In this document: one piece after another, positions 57,358-64,000 of the stretch
Layout: every line of letters starts with the position of its first letter
How positions within the stretch are numbered: position 1 is the stretch's first letter
From: Chaetomidium leptoderma
Taxonomy: Eukaryota; Ascomycota; Sordariomycetes; Sordariales; Chaetomiaceae
DNA length: 64,000 bases
Direction of reading: 5' to 3'
Assembly: GCA_033296705.1 (NCBI GenBank)
Contig: MU856853.1
Coordinates: 124,001-188,000, forward strand
Translations under genes and position numbers: made by a program
Notes under the pieces: model-generated
Database searches by the model: none
What the model was told of the DNA's origin: nothing
The model's input: only the letters and a program-made list of their open reading frames with translations

Positions 57358-58743
57358 ATGGCTTCCAAGGCCATGTGGGAGGTCGACCCCGAGACCAGGT
57401 CCAAAGTACGTTCATCCACTACCTCCGCCTCGTCAAATTTCTCGCTGTATTTTATGCGCGCCTTTGTTTGCTGACGATTTCCCCCCCCCCTTCCCACCAC
57501 ACAGCTCGTCACGATCCAGGCCGAAGCAAAGAACAACATCTGCTGCGACTGCAACGCGCCCTCGCCGCAATGGGCCTCGCCCAAGTTCGGCGTCTTCATC
57601 TGCCTGTCGTGCGCCGGCGTCCACCGCGGGCTGGGCGTGCACATCTCGTTTGTGCGCTCCATCTCCATGGACGCGTTCAAGGCGGCCGAGATTGAGCGCA
57701 TGCGGCTGGGCGGCAACCAGAACTGGCGGCGCTTCTTTGAGGAGCATGCCGATACCAAGATGATGGGGCTGAGCTGGGATGATGCCACGATTGCTGAGCG
57801 GTATGGCGGGGAGGTCGGGGAGGAGTGGAAGGAGCGGTTGAGTGCCAAGGTCGAGGGCAGGGAGTACGTGCCGGGGGAGAAGACGCAGAGCGTGGGTGGC
57901 AGCCCCGCGCCGGGGGGTGGTGGTCCCTCGGCGGCGCCCTCGCGCAGTGGCGTGCGGGCGAATACACCGCTGAGTGGGAGTGCGGCGACGGCGGCGGCGG
58001 GGGATAGTAGGACTGATAGCCCCGCGCCGGGCGGCAAGATCAAGGTGGATGTGGACTACTTTGCGAAGCTGGGCGAGCGGAACGCGCAGCGCTCGGCTGA
58101 TCTCCCCCCGAGCCAGGGCGGCAAGTATGGTGGGTTTGGCAGCTCGGGCTCGGGGCCGCCGCGGCCGCAGAGGGACGGACAGGCGCTGCCGGGGCTGGAT
58201 GATTTGCAAAAGGATCCCATGGCGGCGATAAGTAAGGGGTTTGGCTGGTTCACGTCGACGGTCACCAAGACGGCCAAGAACGTCAATGACGGATTCATTC
58301 AGCCTACGGCGAAGCAGGTGTGTTTTCATTTTTCGTTTTTTTTGGCACTCTTATTTATCTCCCTCCTCCCATCCCAGGCTTTGTTTTACTTACTAAATAT
58401 GAATGATTCTTAGCTATCCGAGTCCGACTTTGCAGCCCAAGCCCGCAACGCCGCCGCTCAAGCAGCGCGGTCCGCACAATCAGGCGCCAAGACTGCGCAG
58501 GAAGGGTTCAGCCGCTTTGTGGAGGGCCCGGGCGGCAGCGGGTACAAGCCAGTCAACACCAACGCCGACAACTTCGACGAGAGCAAGCGGGGATTCTGGG
58601 ACGACCTTTCTGCCGCCGCGGACCAGAGGAAGCAGGATAACAGCTCAATAGGCACGTCGGCGATGGGGAAGGGCGGCAGCAGGCAGGGCGGCTCGCAGGG
58701 CCCGGCGGGAGGGAGTGGGAAGGAGGATTGGGATGATTGGTGA
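57358..58743 (+). CDS. gcs1: Arf GTPase-activating protein Gcs1 (ArfGAP1 type)
   Basis: Gcs1 stimulates GTP hydrolysis on Arf1 during COPI vesicle traffic at Golgi and endosomes. Three exons (57358-57405, 57505-58317, 58414-58743) encode 396 residues, starting MASKAMWEVDPETRSK. The ArfGAP zinc finger is complete: CCDCNAPSPQWASPKFGVFI followed by CLSCAGVHRGLGVHISFVRS, giving C-x2-C-x16-C-x2-C and the catalytic arginine in HRGLG. It continues SWDDATIAERYGGEVGEEW. The C-terminal half is Gly/Ser/Pro-rich and contains the amphipathic GFGWFTSTVTKTAKNVNDGF, an ALPS-like lipid-packing segment that distinguishes Gcs1/ArfGAP1 from Glo3. It ends GKEDWDDW, a Trp/acidic tail like coat-binding WxxW-type motifs in this family. 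Confidence 0.93.
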
Positions 58744-59133
58744 GGGCATCATCATTTGTTCATATTAAGTTGTTCATATTAAGGTTTGGGGGTGAAGGGG
58801 GGCGGAGAGGCGGAGTATTGGTGGCCTCGGTACATATCTGGTCCATCTGAAGTCCGCAAGACATGTCAAAGCGTACCCGTTTCTGGTTTCTGATTGCTAC
58901 TTTAAAAATGTCGGACTGAAGCTCTCACGGCGATGCTGTGATGGTGGGAGGCCTGGGGACCTGCTTCAGGGTTAGGGGTAATCCAGGGTCGCCAGGTTAC
59001 AAAGTTACAACCGCCGCTTGGCCGAGGTTGGCATCGGCACTAGCCGGGATGGCCAAGGCAAAGCGAGCGTCGATGAAGCGCAGCGAACGCTCCCTTTTCC
59101 CTTCGACCCCCCATTGAACACCAGAGCCTCACC
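58744..59133. other. Intergenic region between GCS1 and ETF-beta
   Basis: This 0.39-kb spacer between tandem genes should hold the GCS1 3' end and the ETF-beta promoter. No other feature seen. Confidence 0.4.
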
Positions 59134-60125
59134 ATGTCAGCGCTACGGATATTGGTGCCCATCAAGCGGGTGATTGACTATGCGGTGAGTGCACGACCGA
59201 GAGAGACGGCGCGCCCGATCGCCGCCAATCGCTCTCTGCCTCGCCTCGATGCCCGTGCTACATTGGCAGCCATAGTCACCCAGATATGCTGACTGACGCC
59301 GCTCCCCCGGCACAGGTCAAACCGCGCGTCAACAAGGCGCAGACCGGCGTCGAGACGGCCGGCGTCAAGCACAGCATGAACCCTTTCGACGAGCTCTCGG
59401 TCGAGGAGAGCGTGCGCATCCGCGAGAAGAAGTCGGCCCCCGGCGGCGTTGAGGACATCTGCGTTCTTAGCGCTGGCCCCCCCAAGGCGCAGGACATCCT
59501 GCGCACCGCCATGGCCATGGGCGCCGACCGCGCCATCCACGTCGACGTGAAGGAGGGCGACGATCTCGAGCCCCTGACGGTCGCCAAGCTGCTCAAGGCG
59601 GCCGCCGAGCAGCAGAAGAGCAACCTGGTCATCCTCGGCAAGCAGAGCATCGACGACGACGCCAACCAGACGGGCCAGATGCTGGCGGGCCTGCTGGGGT
59701 GGCCGCAGGCGACGCAGGCGAGCAAGGTCGAGTTTGGCGAGGGCGACTCGGTCAGCGTCACGCGCGAGGTGGACGGCGGCGTCGAGACGGTGCGCGCCAA
59801 GCTGCCCCTGATCATCACGACGGACCTGCGCCTCAACGAGCCGCGCTATGCGAGCCTGCCGAACATCATGAAGGCCAAGAAGAAGCCGATGGAGAAGAAG
59901 ACGCTGGCCGACTTTGGCATCTCGGCGGAGAAGAGGCTCAAGGTGCTCAAGGTCACGGGTGAGTTTGCGCGCGCGCGCGCGCCATATGCGGCGGTTTGGT
60001 TTATGTTTATCTAGGTGCTTTGGCTAACTACTCGCTGGACAGAACCACCCGCGAGGCAAGGCGGTGGCAAGGTCGAGGACGTGGATGGGCTCATTTCCAA
60101 GCTCAAGGAGCTCGGCGCTATCTAG
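59134..60125 (+). CDS. etfb: Electron transfer flavoprotein beta subunit
   Basis: ETF-beta, with ETF-alpha, carries electrons from mitochondrial acyl-CoA and other dehydrogenases to ETF-ubiquinone oxidoreductase. Three exons (59134-59184, 59316-59958, 60043-60125) encode 258 residues. It opens MSALRILVPIKRVIDYA and continues VKPRVNKAQTGVETAGVKHS, MNPFDELSVEESVRIREKK, ILRTAMAMGADRAIHVD, LVILGKQSIDDDANQTGQML, AGLLGWPQATQASKVEF and TTDLRLNEPRYASLPNIMKA, the family signature with the alpha-contacting loop. The last intron (59959-60042) must be removed: read-through would replace the conserved EPPARQGGGKVEDVDGLISK end. No classical presequence is seen, normal for this subunit, which uses an internal N-terminal signal. 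Confidence 0.95.
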
Positions 60126-60728
60126 AGCCTCTAGAGGGTTGGTTGTATATAGGCTATCGATTGTGTTTCGCAAATAGACTCAATGACATGATGTATGTAC
60201 GGTACTACTGCCTCTCTCATAAACGACTGTGGACCCCGCAGTTTGGGCCTCTGTCGCTCCAGATTGTTGTTTCCAATGTGCTCCAGCGACACAATTCTCT
60301 CAAGCTTGGGTCTTCGGAAGGCAAAACGCAGTTCAGAACCCCACGGCATTCTTGTCTCCATCCTAGTCGTTTTGACAAATTCCGCCTGTGAGCACGTGCG
60401 GGCCTGCCGACCGGAGCGTCCGAAGCCGCAAGAGAATGGAGGGACACGCTCAATCGAGGAAAGTTTAGGTGGGCTGTCCGCCCGAAAAACGGCCCTCGCC
60501 GGGGGTCTCGCAGCCAATGACGAACGAGACAATGGAACCCGGGACACTGGGAAGCCGCATTTTTTCTCGCGCGCCTTTCCCGCCTTTTTCCTTTTCTCGC
60601 AGTCACCGTCGACACACATCTCGATTGAGTCGGAAGTCTTGCATCGCAAACCGAAACAGACACCACCTCGCGGACCCAGCAACGGCTCCGCTACCTCTCT
60701 TGAATTGGCCCTTTTCTAAACCGCGCTG
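60126..60728. promoter_or_regulatory. arg-2 upstream region
   Basis: This 0.6-kb spacer holds the ETF-beta 3' end and the arg-2 promoter and start of leader. A TGACTC-type Gcn4/CPC1 site was looked for; none was identified with confidence in this stretch. No gene seen. Confidence 0.4.
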
Positions 60729-61067
60729 ATGAAAGGTCGCCTCTCTATCTTCACATCTCAGGTAGGTGGTGGCTTTTTGTTCTTGGGTGGGCTAGGGGAC
60801 CCCACCGTCCGCTCCTCTCTGTTTCCGATGTCCCTTCCCCCGACTCCGGCGCGTGAAGATTATATGGGTTTCGGGAGCGCATTCATTCCACGTTTACCGT
60901 CCTTTCTGTCTTGTCATGACAAACTGCAGTTCCTGGGCTGGTGCTAATGTGTTGGCGTGTTAGGACTACCTCTCAGGTCCGCCCACCTTTCCAGGGTCCT
61001 CCTGACTCACCGCTTCATACTGACAAGAATTTTACTAGACCACCTGTGGAGAGCCCTGTCCGCTTAA
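60729..61067 (+). promoter_or_regulatory. AAP: Arginine attenuator peptide uORF of arg-2, spliced from three exons
   Basis: Three leader exons (60729-60761, 60964-60976, 61039-61067) assemble a 24-codon uORF starting MKGRLSIFTSQ, then DYLS, then DHLWRALSA and stop at 61065-61067. It matches the Neurospora arg-2 attenuator peptide in the conserved core, including Asp12 and Trp19. In the family, arginine causes this nascent peptide to stall the ribosome at the uORF stop, blocking scanning to the main AUG and triggering mRNA decay. The first intron (60762-60963) has GTAGGT and a TTAG acceptor; the second (60977-61038) has a weak GTCCGC donor and a CTAG acceptor. The Gln11/Asp12 border and the Asp16 codon fall exactly at the two junctions. 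The main AUG is 68 nt downstream of the uORF stop. Confidence 0.93.
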
Positions 61068-61134
61068 GACCCCCGCCGTGCGACACTAGAGACTTATACC
61101 CTTCTTCACCCTTCTCCCAACATCTCCAGCCAAG

Positions 61135-62575
61135 ATGTTCACTTCCTTGGCCACCCGCCTCCCGACTGCCCTGGGCCATGCCACCCCCAGGGGCCCGCTC
61201 CGCCTCGCCAGCCAGGCTCGCCTCCTGAGCAGGCTGGCGGCGGACGGAAGCAAGGGCAGAGCTATGCCGGCGACCAACACGCGGGCCACTGCCGCTGCGT
61301 CTGGTGTTGACGCCACCTTGACCATCAGGGTATGTTTCGCGCCTGGCACTTGGCTACCGATTAGCACCCCGCTGACCACGTCCCTTACAGGACGGCCCCG
61401 TGTTCCACGGCACGGCTTTCGGAGCCAACTCAAACATCTCGGGCGAGGCTGTTTTCACCACCTCACTCGTGGGCTATCCCGAGTCGATGACGGACCCCTC
61501 CTACCGCGGCCAGATCCTGGTCTTCACCCAACCGCTGATTGGCAACTACGGTGTGCCTTCGAACCAGCGCGACGAGTACGGCCTTCTCAAGTACTTCGAG
61601 TCCCCCCACATCCAGTGCGCCGGCGTTGTCGTTGCCGACGTGGCCACGAAATATAGCCATTGGACGGCTGTTGAGAGCCTGAGCGAGTGGTGCGCCCGAG
61701 AGGGCGTCCCGGCAATTTCCGGCGTTGATACCCGTGAGATTGTCACGTATCTGCGTGAGCAGGGCTCCTCGCTGGCTAGGATCTCGATCGGTGACGAGTA
61801 CGATGCCGACGAGGACGAGGGTTTCATCGACCCTGGCGCCATCAACCTGGTCAAGCGTGTGAGCACCAAGGCTCCGTTCGTCGTTGCTAACCCCAACGCG
61901 ACCTTCCATGTTGCTCTGATCGACTGCGGTGTCAAGGAGAACATCCTTCGCAGCCTGGTCAGCCGCGGCGCCTCGGTTACCGTCTTCCCCTACAACTACC
62001 CGATCCACAAGGTTGCCGACAACTTTGATGGTGTCTTCATCTCCAACGGCCCGGGTGACCCGACTCACTGCCAGGAGACTGTTTACAACCTGGGCCGTCT
62101 GATGGAGACCTCCTCGGTCCCTATCATGGGCATCTGCCTCGGCCACCAGCTTCTGGCTCTTGCCGTCGGTGCTTCGACGATTAAGCTCAAATACGGCAAC
62201 CGCGCCCACAACATCCCGGCCCTCGACCTGACCACGGGCCAGTGTCACATCACTAGCCAGAACCACGGTTATGCCGTGGATGCCAGCACCCTTCCCAGCG
62301 ACTTCAAGGAGTACTTTGTGAACCTCAACGACGGCAGCAACGAAGGGATGATGCACAAGACCCGCCCCATCTTCTCGACCCAATTCCATCCCGAGGCCAA
62401 GGGTGGCCCGATGGACAGCTCGTACCTCTTTGACAAGTACCTGGAGAACGTCCAGATGTACAAGGGCAACGACAAGGTCTATCGCGACAACAGGCCCTCG
62501 CAGCTGATGATTGACATCCTTAGCAAGGAGCGCGTTGGCGTCGAGCCCTCGCCGCTGGCCGCGCGTGCTGCTTGA
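61135..62575 (+). CDS. arg-2: Carbamoyl-phosphate synthase, arginine-specific, small (glutaminase) subunit
   Basis: This mitochondrial glutaminase subunit supplies ammonia to the large subunit for carbamoyl phosphate in arginine synthesis. Two exons (61135-61329, 61391-62575) encode 459 residues. The leader MFTSLATRLPTALGHATPRG followed by PLRLASQARLLSRLA is Arg/Ser/Ala-rich, a mitochondrial presequence. The CPSase small-chain domain (GAVFTTSLVGYPESMTDPSY region, GNYGVP, SGVDTREIVTYLREQG) precedes the class I amidotransferase domain with HVALIDCGVKENILRSL, FISNGPGDP, PIMGICLGHQLLALAVGAST (catalytic Cys about 314) and STQFHPEAKGGPMDSSYLFD (His about 398, Glu about 400). All triad residues are present. 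Translation is expected to be arginine-repressed through the uORF at 60729-61067. Confidence 0.97.
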
Positions 62576-63528
62576 GTTTCTTGGTCACTACTTCCTTGAT
62601 TGCATGGTTTTCGGGGTTAAAGCGTTACTTTCGTCGTTCAATGGCTTTCATTTCAGGCTTCTTGTTACTGGAGTAGGACTGGGAGTGGGGTCGGTCTTGG
62701 GTCGTTCTGACGGCAGATTGATGCCAGTTGGACACATGTTTATACTATAGATAGGGTCTTTAAAAGTGCCTTGCTCTTTGCCCATACTTGACACTTGGTA
62801 GCTGTCTTTAGTGAAGCTAGTTTTATTATCGATGGCTATTGAATTCGTATGTGTATGTGTACATTGACGACAGATCAAAATTTGCAACCCCAGTCAGTAC
62901 AAACCGTGAACCTCAAGATGAGGAGGCGGACATCAACAACAAACAACACTAGCACACACGCACAGAGCAGCGAAGAGGGGGACGTTGAAAAAAGGGTATC
63001 TATTCCATACATGCGAACTTTTCCGACATCCACCAATGATGTGTGCTCTCTCTCCTCTCTCTCTTTACAATACAAGCTACCTATGCTAGTGACTGAAGGC
63101 CGGACTTTTGAATCCGGCCTGTTCCCCCCCCCCCTTCCCATCATCGTCGTTGCAAAAGCTTGCTAGAATTTAATATGGGCATGTGGGCAGCCCCTCTCTC
63201 CCTCCCTCTGAAACCCTCGAAATACTTCGGCGCGAGATGTCTTGTCTGATTGAGACTGGCTTTTCCCCTTTTTTTTCTTTCCCCGTTCCCATGTATGTAT
63301 GTTGCTGGACTGTGTGTGGAGATTAGTCCATACGTCCGTCCCTATGTCTTACAAGCTTTCTCTCGGAGAATCGTGTCGAGAAATGGTTGTGCTGGTTTGT
63401 GCTGGTTCTGAATCTGATCTGAGCCAGCTGGCGGGAAAAAGAAAGAAAGAGAGAGAGGGAGCACTTTTGTCGCTGGGGGAAGCCAGCCCGCCCTAATTTG
63501 CGCGGACGGAGGGAGTTTATTTGCGCGT
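62576..63528. other. Convergent 3' intergenic region at the right
   Basis: This 0.95-kb spacer holds the 3' UTR of arg-2 and of the minus-strand gene at the right edge. It includes a C-run near 63125-63134, ATGTATGTATG near 63291 and a GAAAGAAAGAGAGAGAGG stretch near 63439. No gene seen. Confidence 0.4.
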
Positions 63529-64000
63529 TTAAAAACGGTCCCGTCTACCACCGCCGCCACCACCGCCACCACCGCGTCTACCGCCGCGGCCGCCACCGCC
63601 GGCAAAGGTGGGAAGGGGTTGGCCATCGAAACGAGAACGCGGGACCTCGTCGCGGTAGCGGTCATCACGGTCACGGTCATCGTGCCGGTTGTCGTCCCTG
63701 TCTCGGTAGGAGCGGCCGTAGTCATCCCGGCCGCCGCCGCCGCCACCGCGAGATGGGCGGCGCGGGGAAGGAGAGCGCCGGCGGGGAGGCCGGCCCCAGT
63801 TTCCGCCGCCGGCGCCACCGCCGCGACCGAAGCCGAGACGGCGGCGCTCGCGCTCGCGGTGTGGAGGGCGGATGCCGATGAAGGCTTCTTTGCCGCGGTC
63901 GACAAACTCGTCGTTGTTCTCAAAGGTGTACCGGTTGATCTCGTCAGGGTGGCCCAGGTCGCGGCGGCGATCCTTGGTGATGTGCGCTTTGATGTTGGCG
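63529..64000 (-). CDS. C-terminal part of an Arg/Gly- and RS-rich protein (partial)
   Basis: The minus-strand frame is open from the window edge to the stop at 63529-63531, about 157 residues, with the start beyond the right edge. The visible part opens NIKAHITKDRRRDLGHPDEI and continues NRYTFENNDEFVDRGKEAFI then GIRPPHRERERRRLGFGRGG. It then becomes RGG/RS-like: PPRRRSPSPRRPSRGGGGGG, an Asp/Arg-dipeptide stretch (YRDRDDNRHDDRDRDDRYRD) and a final GRGGRRGGGG...RRDRF. Such tails are typical of RNA-binding or splicing-associated proteins. I do not recognise the family; RNA association is inference. The overlapping plus-strand open sequence is the shadow of this Gly-rich end. Confidence 0.65.
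   Translation of the reverse strand, partial: ANIKAHITKDRRRDLGHPDEINRYTFENNDEFVDRGKEAFIGIRPPHRERERRRLGFGRGGGAGGGNWGRPPRRRSPSPRRPSRGGGGGGRDDYGRSYRDRDDNRHDDRDRDDRYRDEVPRSRFDGQPLPTFAGGGGRGGRRGGGGGGGGGRRDRF

Noticed and set aside
63498..63881. Arg/His-rich plus-strand frame at the right edge
   Set aside because: It is the antisense shadow of the Gly/Arg-rich minus-strand protein end, which runs open to the window edge with coherent sequence.

Overview
The window is nuclear DNA of a filamentous ascomycete, most likely Sordariales (a Neurospora or Chaetomiaceae relative). Genes carry short 50-100 nt introns with GT(A/G)NGT donors, CTAAC/CTGAC branch sites and CAG/TAG acceptors, and coding regions are GC-rich. 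The kinesin heavy chain follows the Neurospora NKin layout through its C-terminal tail, and the arginine-specific carbamoyl-phosphate synthase gene has the arginine attenuator peptide uORF known from this group. Nothing bacterial or viral was seen.

Layout. 1-5.3 kb: SPT3 (SAGA subunit, with an unusual N-terminal extension running off the left edge), PPM1 (PP2A leucine carboxyl methyltransferase, minus) and a multi-pass membrane protein. 6.1-10.9 kb: conventional kinesin and RAD6/UBC2, both minus. 11.7-18 kb: mitochondrial acetyl-CoA acetyltransferase, CSN12 homologue, and a GPI-anchored SUN-family wall glycosidase (minus). 18.5-20.5 kb: a 717-bp non-autonomous transposon with 104-bp terminal inverted repeats and an 11-bp target duplication, then an intron-containing tRNA-Leu(AAG). 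21.1-27.5 kb: Clr2-like silencing factor, then a Cys-rich zinc-ribbon-like protein. 33.1-36.8 kb: Ufo1-like F-box protein with two UIMs, followed by a small phosphotransferase-like fragment. 38.1-40.5 kb: secreted Ser/Thr-rich repeat protein. 45.3-51.9 kb: membrane-anchored aspartic-protease-like protein lacking the usual catalytic motifs, and Tah18/NDOR1 diflavin reductase. 54.9-64 kb: Sbp1-like RNA-binding protein, GCS1 ArfGAP, ETF-beta, arg-2 with its spliced uORF, and the C-terminal end of an RGG/RS-rich protein.

The genes are independent eukaryotic housekeeping loci, not an operon or cluster. Several are arranged as divergent pairs, and two divergent spacers are very long (27.5-33.1 and 40.5-45.3 kb) with no recognisable gene. 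The best-supported regulatory system is the arg-2 leader: a 24-codon arginine attenuator peptide assembled from three exons. If its first intron stays unspliced, the same AUG instead opens a 72-codon frame without the arrest residues. Exon boundaries given here were worked out by hand from splice signals, reading-frame phase and family conservation.
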